Positions 43,698 to 52,078 of a DNA stretch of 64,000 bases are shown in pieces. Each line of letters begins with the position of its first letter. The first letter of the stretch is position 1. The notes beneath the pieces are model-generated. The model saw only the letters and a program-made list of their open reading frames with translations, did no database searches and had not been told where the DNA came from. A program made the translations under genes and the position numbers. The DNA lies in NCBI RefSeq assembly GCF_000472925.1, contig NZ_AXAS01000011.1, positions 124,001-188,000 on the forward strand, in the 5' to 3' direction. Source of the DNA: Bradyrhizobium sp. Ec3.3 (GTDB lineage Bacteria > Pseudomonadota > Alphaproteobacteria > Rhizobiales > Xanthobacteraceae).

Positions 43698-44849
43698 ATG
43701 AAGAGCCTCAAAATTACCTTCGGCCTGATCTGCCTTGCGATCCTCGCCAGCAACATCGTGACGATGTCGCGCTGGAACGAGGCGCGCGGCGTCCATGACG
43801 ACATCTGCTATCTGCGTCAGGCACATCTGTTCCAGCGCTTCGGGCTCGGTGGCATCGACACCGATATTTCACGGAATGACGACCACTTTCTGGAAGGCAA
43901 GTTGAAGGAGATCGAGTTCCCCGACTGGAATACGCAGAGAATGGCGCCGTGCCATACCTCGCAGCCCGACAACAAGTTCGTGCTGCAATATCCGCCGGGC
44001 ACCGGCTTTCTGCTGGCGCTGTTTCCGGAAGGACATCAGGTGGCGCCGCTCTACGTTTTTGCAAACCTGATCGTGTGCGTCCTCGCGCTGCTCGGCATCC
44101 TCGCGGCGCGCACCCTGCCGTTGACCGTGGGAGCAGGTAGCTTGGGCGCGCTCGCAAACTACCTCATGATTAATCCGGCGAAGGCCAGCTACTCGATCGC
44201 ACCGACCATGGCGCTCTGCGCCATCGCTGGATTGCTGACCGCGCTGTGGCTGGTCAAGGCGAAGCGCAATCTGTGGCTGGTGATGTCGATCGGGCTCCTG
44301 CTCGGTCTGTCCGTGAATTTCAGATTGTCCAATCTGTTTCTGGTCTCCGGCTATGTCCTGTATCTCGGCATCTCCTATCTTCGGACGCGCAAGCTTGCGG
44401 AGTTCGTGCAAAGTTCGGGCTTCGGTGTTGCCTTCGTCATCGGCATGGCGCCGACGCTGATCGCGAATGCGATCAATGCCGGTAGTCCTTTCACCACGAC
44501 CTATGGCGGCGCCGACGTGTCCGCACCCGAATTCAATGTGAGCGTGCTCGGCCAATACCTCGGGGACCCGCAGCTCGGGCTGACCGCGCTCGCGATCGGC
44601 TCGACCGCCTGGCAGCTCCGGATGGGCGAGGGCGGCGTGCGCCAAGTCGCTCTCATTGCCGCCGGCAATCTGCTGGTCAATCTCGTCTTCTTCCTAAGCC
44701 ACCCGGTCTTCACGCCCTATTACGTCGTGCCGATCGCGATGCTGACGCTGTGGAGCCTGTCCTTTGCCGAGCTGATGCAGCCGGTGGAAGCCTCTCAAGA
44801 GGCGCCGCTATGTGAAAGGGCGGCAAGCGTTGGAGCGCTGTCGCCATGA
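43698..44849 (+). CDS. polytopic membrane protein, candidate GT-C glycosyltransferase
   Basis: This 383-residue protein has about nine hydrophobic segments. After the first TM (SLKITFGLICLAILASNIV) comes an external loop with the acidic pair in GVHDDICYLRQAHLFQRFGL. That placement and the DD-x-x-Y/L-x-x-A-x-x-F-x-x-G pattern are like the catalytic loop of GT-C enzymes (ArnT/PMT group), which use polyprenyl-phosphate sugars. Family membership is inference. The last four bases overlap the GT2 gene (ATGA), so the two are coupled. The ATG at 43698 was chosen; upstream in-frame sequence is translated repeat. Confidence 0.72.
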   Translation: MKSLKITFGLICLAILASNIVTMSRWNEARGVHDDICYLRQAHLFQRFGLGGIDTDISRNDDHFLEGKLKEIEFPDWNTQRMAPCHTSQPDNKFVLQYPPGTGFLLALFPEGHQVAPLYVFANLIVCVLALLGILAARTLPLTVGAGSLGALANYLMINPAKASYSIAPTMALCAIAGLLTALWLVKAKRNLWLVMSIGLLLGLSVNFRLSNLFLVSGYVLYLGISYLRTRKLAEFVQSSGFGVAFVIGMAPTLIANAINAGSPFTTTYGGADVSAPEFNVSVLGQYLGDPQLGLTALAIGSTAWQLRMGEGGVRQVALIAAGNLLVNLVFFLSHPVFTPYYVVPIAMLTLWSLSFAELMQPVEASQEAPLCERAASVGALSP

Positions 44850-45835
44850 CATCGACAGCGCTTCGCATCGCCGTGCTGGTGCCCTGCTACAACGAGGAGG
44901 CGGCGGTCGCGACCGTCGTCGCCGATTTCCGCAAGGTGCTGCCCTCGGCCGAGATCTATGTCTACGACAACAACTCGCGCGACCGCACCGCAAGCGTCGC
45001 GCGCGAGGCCGGCGCGATCGTGCGCAGCGAGCGGCGGCAGGGCAAGGGCCACGTGGTACGCCGGATGTTCGCCGACATCGAGGCCGACGTCTATGTGCTG
45101 GTCGATGGCGATGCGACCTATGATGCGCCGAGCGCATCCCGCATGATCGACAAGCTCCTCGACGAACATCTCGACATGGTCGTCGGCCTTCGCGTCGATC
45201 AGACACAGGCCGCCTACCGGCTCGGCCACCGCACCGGCAACCGCATGCTGACGGGCTTCCTGTCGTCGAGCTTCGGCCAGGCCTTCAAGGACATCCTGTC
45301 CGGCTACCGCGTGTTCTCGCGCCGGTTCGTCAAGTCCTTCCCCGTGCTCTCCGACGGTTTCGAGATCGAGACCGAGCTCGCGGTCTACGCGCTCGAGCTG
45401 TCGCTGCCGGTCGCCGAGGTCGAGACGCCCTATTACGCGCGCCCCGAGGGCTCGTTCTCCAAGCTCAACACCTGGCGCGACGGTTTTCGCATCCTCGGCA
45501 CCATGCTCAAGCTCTACCGCTCCGAGCGGCCGCTGCGCTTCTTCACGCTGATCGGAATTCTGCTGGCGCTGATGTCGATCGTCCTGGCGATCCCGATCGT
45601 GATCACCTTCATCGAGACCGGTCTCGTGCCGCGCTTCCCGACTGCCTTTCTGGCGATGGGCCTGATGATCATGGCACTGTTGTCGGTGTCGTCGGGGCTC
45701 GTGCTCGACACGGTCACGCGAGGACGGCGGGAAATGAAGATGCTCGCCTACCTGTCCCAGCCGGCGCTGAAAAGGAACGGAAGCCTTGCCGGTGGACCTT
45801 CGCACTCCCAGATGCTAACCCGCGAACTGACATGA
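44846..45835 (+). CDS. family 2 glycosyltransferase, polyprenyl-phosphate-sugar synthase-like
   Basis: This is a 329-residue protein with a GT-A domain: VLVPCYNEEAAVATVV, YDNNSRDRTASVA and the metal motif VDGDATYDAPSA. Acceptor-side blocks FKDILSGYRVFSRRF and EIETELAVYALE follow. Two C-terminal TM segments lie at about 231-290, as in dolichyl/undecaprenyl-phosphate sugar synthases (DPM1/GtrB). It likely makes a lipid-linked sugar for the coupled GT-C-like protein upstream. Both ends overlap neighbours by ATGA. Confidence 0.9.
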   Translation: MTSTALRIAVLVPCYNEEAAVATVVADFRKVLPSAEIYVYDNNSRDRTASVAREAGAIVRSERRQGKGHVVRRMFADIEADVYVLVDGDATYDAPSASRMIDKLLDEHLDMVVGLRVDQTQAAYRLGHRTGNRMLTGFLSSSFGQAFKDILSGYRVFSRRFVKSFPVLSDGFEIETELAVYALELSLPVAEVETPYYARPEGSFSKLNTWRDGFRILGTMLKLYRSERPLRFFTLIGILLALMSIVLAIPIVITFIETGLVPRFPTAFLAMGLMIMALLSVSSGLVLDTVTRGRREMKMLAYLSQPALKRNGSLAGGPSHSQMLTRELT

Positions 45836-46389
45836 ACGATCTCTCAGTCACCATCCTTCCCGAGGCTGCCGGCGACGCCCAGGCGATCGAGCGCCTGCAC
45901 GAGCGCACCTTCGGGCCCGGACGCTTCGTGCTCAGCGCCTACCGCATCCGCGAGCACGTCGATCACCTGCTCGAGCTCTCCTTTACCGCCCGCATCGGCA
46001 CGCTGATGGTAGGCTCGGTGCGCCAACTGCCGATCACGATCGGCGATACCAAGGCGCTGCTGCTCGGTCCGCTCACCGTCGAGCCGCCGTTCCGCGGCCG
46101 CGGCGTCGGCCACTTACTTCTCGAGCGCGCGCTCAAGGACGCGAAGGCGCAAGGCCACGCCCTCGTGCTGCTCGTCGGCGATGAGCCCTATTACACCCGC
46201 GTTGGCTTCAAGCCGGTGCCCAAGGGCCGCATCACCATGCCGGGCCCGGTCGACGCCAGCCGTATCCTCGTCTTCGAACTCGTCGATGGCGCGTTCGAAG
46301 ACGTGTCGGGCCCTGTCGGTCCCGACTGGAGCAAGGCGCGGGGGGAGGAGAGGGCGTGGGTTCATCCAACGCCGATTGATCGATCCTGA
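45832..46389 (+). CDS. GNAT-family N-acetyltransferase
   Basis: This is a 185-residue acyltransferase with the acetyl-CoA loop in LLLGPLTVEPPFRGRGVGHLLLE (R/Q-x-x-G-x-G as RGRGVG). GHALVLLVGDEPYYTRVGFKPVP is the C-terminal block of the YhbS-like subgroup. Acceptor unknown. The ATG overlaps the GT2 stop, so it belongs to the same coupled trio and may modify the same glycan or a protein partner. Confidence 0.9.
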   Translation: MNDLSVTILPEAAGDAQAIERLHERTFGPGRFVLSAYRIREHVDHLLELSFTARIGTLMVGSVRQLPITIGDTKALLLGPLTVEPPFRGRGVGHLLLERALKDAKAQGHALVLLVGDEPYYTRVGFKPVPKGRITMPGPVDASRILVFELVDGAFEDVSGPVGPDWSKARGEERAWVHPTPIDRS

Positions 46390-46471
46390 ATGCGAAAGCC
46401 GGACACGCTATACCTTCGGCGCGGTTTGTGCCAAAACCGCGGGCACGAAGCTGACGAAGGACATGTGAAGT

Positions 46472-47242
46472 TTGGCCGCATCCAAGAAGGGCGCCGAGCC
46501 CGCGGAACGCCAGAACGGGATTGATCGGACCATCGATCTCCTGGAAGCGCTGCTGCATTTGCGCGCGCCCTCCAAGCTCAGCGACCTCGCGAAGCAGATG
46601 GGCGCGCCGCGGTCGACGGTCTATGCCATCGCCAACCGCCTGATCGAGGCGGACCTGCTGGAGAGCGTCGGCGAGGGCGGTCAGGTCTATTTCGGCAAGG
46701 CGGTGCATCTCTACGGCCGGGCCTATGCGGAGGCCAATCCCCTGCATCGCCGATGCCGCGAAGCCCTCGACCGGCTGGCGACCGAGCATAGCGCGACCGC
46801 GCAACTCTGCGCGCTACGTGGCCGCAAATACGTGGTGGTCGATACAAGGGACGGGTCGGGCCTGTTCCGGATCACTACGGATGTCGGCATCGAGGTGCCG
46901 CTGCCGTGGACTGCATCCGGCAGGTTGCTGCTGGATCACATGAGCCCTTCGGAGATTCGTGCGTTCGTTCCGAAAGAGGATTTTCGTCTTCCGGACGGAC
47001 GCCTGCTCGACGTCGGTGATTTCATCAAGGACGTCGCGCGCGCGAGGCGCGAAGGCAGATGCGTGACGACGGCACTGTCCGATCGGTTTACGTCGTGTCT
47101 TGCCGCGCCCATCCGCGACAAGAAGGGGGTCGCGGTCGCGACGCTCTGCTTCGTCGTTCCCGCGGACTCGCTGAAGGAACGCAGGACCGCGCTGCTCGAC
47201 GATCTCGTCGCCACCGCAACCGAACTCTCAGATCGCCGCTGA
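46472..47242 (+). CDS. IclR-type transcriptional regulator (TTG start)
   Basis: This 256-residue protein has a winged HTH at residues 17-70 (GIDRTIDLLEALLHLRAPSK, LAKQMGAPRSTVYAIANRL) and an IclR effector domain (ATAQLCALRGRKYVVVDTRD, ending APIRDKKGVAVATLCFVV). An in-frame TGA at 46466-46468 leaves TTG at 46472 as the only start that keeps the HTH. A two-codon ATG-TGA lies at 46463. The gene is followed by a promoter with a repeated operator and by the MFS/deacylase pair, which it probably regulates. Confidence 0.88.
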   Translation: MAASKKGAEPAERQNGIDRTIDLLEALLHLRAPSKLSDLAKQMGAPRSTVYAIANRLIEADLLESVGEGGQVYFGKAVHLYGRAYAEANPLHRRCREALDRLATEHSATAQLCALRGRKYVVVDTRDGSGLFRITTDVGIEVPLPWTASGRLLLDHMSPSEIRAFVPKEDFRLPDGRLLDVGDFIKDVARARREGRCVTTALSDRFTSCLAAPIRDKKGVAVATLCFVVPADSLKERRTALLDDLVATATELSDRR

Positions 47243-47358
47243 GCCGAGCCGACAGGCAGCGTACGCACGATGCATCCGCATCGTTTCGTGCGCTGTCCTC
47301 GCGCGGCTCTCGCCGCGTGCGCGACGCATTCAGGTGAGGCGGTCCGGAACGTCCAGGC

Positions 47359-47426
47359 TTGACATCACGGCTCGGGAATATCTAGCATGACGCTATAAGA
47401 TACTATTGTCCACTATAAGAGACTAT
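47359..47426 (+). promoter_or_regulatory. promoter with two direct-repeat operators for the MFS-deacylase unit
   Basis: TTGACA (47359-47364) and TAGCAT (47383-47388), 18 bases apart, form a plausible sigma-70 promoter. Directly downstream CTATAAGATACTAT (47393-47406) recurs as CTATAAGAGACTAT (47413-47426), 20 bases apart, two helical turns. The operator covers the expected start site, fitting repression by the IclR-type protein upstream. Confidence 0.7.
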
Positions 47427-47513
47427 AACAATGGCCGGCGCGACGAGGTTTCTCTCGGTTCCGTATTTCGACGGGACGAAAGACATGGTCCCGCGGCTTG
47501 GAGAGGATTCGAA

Positions 47514-48833
47514 ATGACGAACGCAGGCCGACAAGTACCCGGGCGACGCTGGCTGATCGGTTGTCTCCTCGGCGTCGGAATCCTCATCAACTACATCGAC
47601 CGTGTCGGGCTCTCCGCCGCGACGCCCGAGCTCACCAGGGAGCTTGGCCTCACCGCCACCGACATCGGCCTGCTCGGTAGCGCGTTCTTCTGGACCTATT
47701 CGTTGCTGCAAGTCCCGGGCGGCATGGTGCTGGACCGCTTTGGCGTCACCGCGGTCGGCCGCGCCAGCAGCTTCCTCTGGGCGGTCGCCGCCACCATCAC
47801 TGCGCTCGCCAGCGGACTTTGGGGTATCGCCGCCGCGCGTCTGTTGCTCGGAGTCGCGGAAGCGCCGGCATTTCCGGCAAGTCAGAAAGCGACCGGCCAC
47901 TGGTTTCCGCTCGACGAACGCGCGCGTTCGACCGCGATCTTCGATTCTGCCGCCAAATTCTCCAACGTGATCGGCGTGCCGCTGGTTGCCTATGTGATCT
48001 TTCTCTACGGCTGGCGCTGGGGTTTTGGCGTCACGGCGCTGCTGAGCCTTGCGTATTTCATCGCCTACTACGTCATCTATCGAAATCCGAGCGAGGATCC
48101 GAAGCTGTCCAAGGCGGAGCATGACTACATCGTCGCCGGCGGCGGCACGCCGGAGGGCCCGGCGACGGCGGGGCAGAGTCGCATGCTCGGCTACCTCTTG
48201 CGCAACCGCAAGGTCTGGGGGCTGACCATCGGGTTCTCAGCCTATGGCTATACCTTCTATCTCTTCCTCACCTGGCTTCCGGGCTATCTCGCCCAGACCA
48301 TGCATATGAATCTGATGTCGGCCGCGGGCTATTCGACGATCCCCTGGATTTTCGCGACGTTGTCGGACCTCCTGATCGGCGGGTTCCTGGTGGATCATTT
48401 GATCGCGCGTGGCTACGACAGCACGAGGGTGCGCCAGTCGGTGATCATCGTCGGAATGCTGATGGGGCTCGCCGTGATCGGCGCCGCGTTCACCGTGAAG
48501 CCAGGCTGGGCGCTGCTGTGGCTGTCGATCGCGATCTCGGGGCTGTCAGCCGCGGCGCCCGTCGGGTCCTCGATCGTGTCGCTGATCGCGCCCAAGGGCG
48601 GCGCGGGAACGGTCGGCGGCATTCTGAATTTCACCAACAACATGATGGGCGTTCTGGCGCCGATCGTGACCGGAATCGTGGTCGACTGGACTCAATCCTT
48701 TGCCGGTGCCTTCATGATCGCCGGCGTCGTGCTGCTGATCGGTATCTTCTTCTATGTCGTGGTGCTCGGCCGGATCGAATCGATTCCCGATTTCGCCGAG
48801 GAAATGCCGCGAGACGCCGTGGCCGTCCACTGA
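47514..48833 (+). CDS. MFS transporter (anion:cation symporter type)
   Basis: This 439-residue protein has 12 TM segments and the family signature near TM1 (GVGILINYIDRVGLSAATPE) and TM2-3 (WTYSLLQVPGGMVLDRFGV). It resembles hexuronate/tartrate/phthalate-type symporters of carboxylates. GGAGAGGATTC precedes the ATG at 47514; an earlier in-frame start at 47406 lies within the operator and is rejected. It is followed after 9 bases by the D-aminoacylase-like gene, so it likely imports the N-acyl amino acid or a related acid. Confidence 0.92.
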   Translation: MTNAGRQVPGRRWLIGCLLGVGILINYIDRVGLSAATPELTRELGLTATDIGLLGSAFFWTYSLLQVPGGMVLDRFGVTAVGRASSFLWAVAATITALASGLWGIAAARLLLGVAEAPAFPASQKATGHWFPLDERARSTAIFDSAAKFSNVIGVPLVAYVIFLYGWRWGFGVTALLSLAYFIAYYVIYRNPSEDPKLSKAEHDYIVAGGGTPEGPATAGQSRMLGYLLRNRKVWGLTIGFSAYGYTFYLFLTWLPGYLAQTMHMNLMSAAGYSTIPWIFATLSDLLIGGFLVDHLIARGYDSTRVRQSVIIVGMLMGLAVIGAAFTVKPGWALLWLSIAISGLSAAAPVGSSIVSLIAPKGGAGTVGGILNFTNNMMGVLAPIVTGIVVDWTQSFAGAFMIAGVVLLIGIFFYVVVLGRIESIPDFAEEMPRDAVAVH

Positions 48834-48842
48834 GGAGGGAGC

Positions 48843-50462
48843 ATGCCCCAAAGTCCGAACCAAGGTAGGGATACCCTCATCCGCAATGCTCGCCTGATCG
48901 ACGGCACCGGTGCGCCGTGGTTCGAGGCCGACCTGCGCATCAGCGGCAGCCGCATCGCGGCGATCGGCGCCTCCTTGCCCGCGGACGGGGCCGAAATCAT
49001 CGACGCGCGCGGATACTACCTCGCGCCGGGCTTCATCGACGCTCACTGCCATGACGATCTGATCTGCCTGCGCGAGCCTGATAGGCCCGAGAAGGCGCTG
49101 CAAGGCGTGACCACGCTCGTGGTCGGCAATTGCTGCTTTTCGCTCTACCCGGCGACCGCAAACTCCGCCGAGATGCTGCGCCAGCACTTCTCGGGCCTCG
49201 CGGGTGAAACCCGCGCGAACGAAGTCTTCGACAGTTTCGACGGCTACCGGCTGGCCCTGGAAGGGCCGGGCGTGGCGCTCAACCTCATCTCCTTGGTCGG
49301 GCATGCCGCGATCCGGCTCGCGGTTCTCGGTTACGAACGCCGCGCGGCGACGGACCGGGAGGTCGCGGCCATGCAGGCACTGCTCGCAGAGCAGCTCAGC
49401 CAGGGCGCAGCCGGCCTGTCGCTCGGCCTCGTCTATCCGCCGAGCGCCTATGCCGACACCAATGAACTGTGCGCACTGGCAGCGACCGTGCGCGCTCACG
49501 GCAAGCTGCTCACGGCGCATGTCCGCAGCTACGAAGCGGGCCTGCTGAGCTCCATCGACGAGTTCATCGCGATCCTGCGCGCCTCCGGCGCGGCGGGTCT
49601 GCTGTCGCATCTTCAGTCGGCAGGAAAGCCGAACTGGGGCGCTATCCCTAAGGCGCTCGACCGGCTCGAGGCCGCACGAGCGGAGGGGATCGATATCTCC
49701 TTCGACATGTATCCGTATCCTGCCGGCAGCTCCTACATGCTGCAATTGCTACCGCCGGCCGCGCTCGAAGGCGGCATCGACGCGCTGCGCGCGCGGTTGC
49801 GCGATCCGGGCAAGCGCGAGGCGCTTCGCGTGTTGGTGGAGGAAGGCGATCCCGATCCGCATGCCGCGCAGTCCAAGATCGTGCTGATCGGCTGGCATAA
49901 TGTGCGCATTTCCGGCACCGGCAATCCCGCGCTGAAGCCGCTCGAGGGCAAGTCGATGGTCGACGCCGCGCGCGAGCTCGGCATCTCGCCGTTCGATCTC
50001 ATGGTTCGGTGTATCGAGGAAGACCAGGGTCAGACCGGCATCATCATGTTCCAGCTCGATGAGGCTGACCTGCGTGCGGCCTTCACCCATCGCCTGCACA
50101 TGGTCGGCTCCGACGGCATTCCGCGCCCGGGCACCAAGCCGCATCCGCGCGCCTATGGCAGTTTCCCGCGCGTCGCCGGCCGGCTGACGCGTGAGCAAGG
50201 CTGGCTGACTTTGGAAGATGCCGTACGGCGAATGACCGCGATGCCCGCCCAGCGCTTCGGCCTGTCCGACCGCGGTATCCTGCGACCGGGCATGATCGCG
50301 GATATGACTCTGTTCGACGATACCATCATGGACAAGGCGACGTTCGAGGCGCCGACGGAAATGCCCGCGGGCATCCGTTCGGTATTCGTCGCAGGCGAGG
50401 CCGTGGTCGCCGACGGACGCAGTACCTTCGCGCGTCCGGGCCGGGCCCTGATCACCGGATGA
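48843..50462 (+). CDS. N-acyl-D-amino-acid deacylase-like amidohydrolase
   Basis: This is a 539-residue amidohydrolase-superfamily protein of the D-aminoacylase group. The metal motif is DAHCHDD (H68, H70; HTHDD is usual), and the conserved Cys97 sits in VVGNCCFS (GNCGFS usual). GAAGLSLGLVYPPSAYADTN, TAHVRSY and GSDGIPRPGTKPHPRAYGSF are all family blocks. It would release a D-amino acid from an N-acyl or dipeptide-like substrate. The ATG follows GAGGAGGGAGC, 9 bases after the MFS stop: a two-gene uptake-and-hydrolysis unit. Confidence 0.9.
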   Translation: MPQSPNQGRDTLIRNARLIDGTGAPWFEADLRISGSRIAAIGASLPADGAEIIDARGYYLAPGFIDAHCHDDLICLREPDRPEKALQGVTTLVVGNCCFSLYPATANSAEMLRQHFSGLAGETRANEVFDSFDGYRLALEGPGVALNLISLVGHAAIRLAVLGYERRAATDREVAAMQALLAEQLSQGAAGLSLGLVYPPSAYADTNELCALAATVRAHGKLLTAHVRSYEAGLLSSIDEFIAILRASGAAGLLSHLQSAGKPNWGAIPKALDRLEAARAEGIDISFDMYPYPAGSSYMLQLLPPAALEGGIDALRARLRDPGKREALRVLVEEGDPDPHAAQSKIVLIGWHNVRISGTGNPALKPLEGKSMVDAARELGISPFDLMVRCIEEDQGQTGIIMFQLDEADLRAAFTHRLHMVGSDGIPRPGTKPHPRAYGSFPRVAGRLTREQGWLTLEDAVRRMTAMPAQRFGLSDRGILRPGMIADMTLFDDTIMDKATFEAPTEMPAGIRSVFVAGEAVVADGRSTFARPGRALITG

Positions 50463-50663
50463 CGGCGCCGCCGCCAATGGCTCGTCTCTCCGACGTCCCG
50501 AATCCGAACTTCGCCACCTGTTGTCGCGGAGTTTTTTGATCGATGACGTCCGATCTTTTTAAGCAGAGCCGATCAGCGTTCCGGTTACGCGCGCCAAGCG
50601 TCAGGAGTTCATGCGCGAACGGTACTAATTGATCGCGCAGACACCTGAAACGGCGCGCTTCCT

Positions 50664-51629
50664 TCAAGCACGGCGCATGTCGGACGGTGTGGCATCGAAC
50701 CGCCGTCGGAACACGCGGTTGAAATAGGAGATGTCCACGAATCCTGCCGAATGCGCGAGATCGCTGACCTTGCGCCGTCCGTTGCGGGGATCGAGCAGCA
50801 GCCTGCGAGCGAGCAGCAGGCGTTGTTCAAGGAGGAATTCGGTGAACGTGGTCCCCGCCTGTTCGAACATCCGCTGTGCATGGCGCGGACTGACGCCCGC
50901 CTTCTGAGCGATCGAGTGGATCGTCAGATCACCCCGGCTCAAATTGGCGATGGCGTCGGCGCGCATGAGGTCGAGCCGTGCGGCGGAATGACCTCTGTTG
51001 TTCGCCAGTTCTGTGCGGTCGGCGTCCGTTCTCAGCAACAGCCCGATGAGGTCGACCATGTGTTGGGCTATCAGGTGCTGGCCGATCGCGTCTGTTTGCG
51101 GGCCAACCTCGGTGGCGAGTGCGTGGTAGCGTATGATGGCTTCTCTTATGGGATCTTGATCGCCAAGAACCCGCGCCATCCGGTCCTCCGCCTTGGGGCA
51201 GATCGTGAGGAGCAGGGATCGCGGGATGCGAATGCTCTTGCTCTCGCCTTCGTTGCTGACGTGCGCGCCACAGAGCACGCTCATGTCCCCGAGACACATT
51301 TGCGATTCCGACAGTTCGATCGATTGTCCCTCGTGCCATATGCGCACCCGACCGGACGTGGCGATGAGGAGGCACATGTCGTCGTAGCCGTCGTTTATGA
51401 GTTCGCGCGTGCGCGAGAAGCGCGCCGACGATCCGCCGGGAGCTGCCAGCGCGAGACCGCCCACCAGGCTGACTTGCAATGTGCACTCGATGTTGCCGCT
51501 GTTGCCCGGGTGAACGTCGACGCGGAGAGTGGACCGGCAGAATTCCTCGCGCCATCGTTCGTAATCGCGTCCATGCGGCGGGCCCGAGTAGCCAGTGACA
51601 AAGACATTCGGCACGCCCGCTTTATCCAT
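50664..51629 (-). CDS. AraC-family transcriptional regulator (AraC-binding-like N-terminus)
   Basis: This 321-residue protein has an N-terminal AraC-binding-like-2 domain (sensor, residues 20-190) and a C-terminal double HTH (about 220-320: LTIHSIAQKAGVSPRHAQRM, then VSDLAHSAGFVDISYFNRVF). GAAGGAG precedes the ATG at 51629; seven upstream codons are rejected. It converges on the deacylase gene, with 201 bases between. Target unknown: the deacylase unit or the gene divergent at 52079 are the local options. Confidence 0.92.
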   Translation of the reverse strand: MDKAGVPNVFVTGYSGPPHGRDYERWREEFCRSTLRVDVHPGNSGNIECTLQVSLVGGLALAAPGGSSARFSRTRELINDGYDDMCLLIATSGRVRIWHEGQSIELSESQMCLGDMSVLCGAHVSNEGESKSIRIPRSLLLTICPKAEDRMARVLGDQDPIREAIIRYHALATEVGPQTDAIGQHLIAQHMVDLIGLLLRTDADRTELANNRGHSAARLDLMRADAIANLSRGDLTIHSIAQKAGVSPRHAQRMFEQAGTTFTEFLLEQRLLLARRLLLDPRNGRRKVSDLAHSAGFVDISYFNRVFRRRFDATPSDMRRA

Positions 51630-52078
51630 CACGACTCCTTCGACGGCCAACCGTATCCCGAGGTTTCCTGAGCGAAAGGGCGGGCCAGCGGATATCGCAT
51701 CAATCTACACGATTGGCGCCGGAGTCCTATCGTGGCGAAACCGGTATCTCCTGCGCTTTGATCGCGCCGCTACGTTCCGAAGGGCGCTGGGAGCGAAGCG
51801 AATGGCGCTCTATTCCAAGACAGCGAACCCTGCTCGGTAGCCTCTCACGAGGGTTCGGTGTGCCATTTCCTGTTGTGCAACTTTCCGTTGTGGATGCCCA
51901 TTGCCCCGGGCGCGGCGCTTCTGCTCCGCCTTCCACGTTGGTGCTGGCTATTGCCGCAAGACCACACGCCACCGACGTAACCCCGCTTCGGCAGTCGCGA
52001 CTGGTGAGCCAGTTCACACGGAAACGCCCGTACAGGTAGTATTCTTCAAACGGGGTGGCCAGTGGAGCGGAGGGAGAG
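51630..52078. other. 449-base intergenic region between divergent genes, no feature recognised
   Basis: The region between the AraC gene and the 1000-residue gene carries no convincing gene: the short frames here have repeat-free but atypical composition and no ribosome sites. I see no palindromic repeat of the families above, no clear operator and no RNA gene. The last 15 bases hold GGAGGGAGAG, the ribosome site of the downstream gene. The length suggests two regulated promoters. Confidence 0.5.

Noticed and set aside
46463..46468. ATG immediately followed by TGA before the IclR gene
   Set aside because: A start-stop element could in principle hold ribosomes, but a chance occurrence is far likelier and no ribosome site is close enough to judge.
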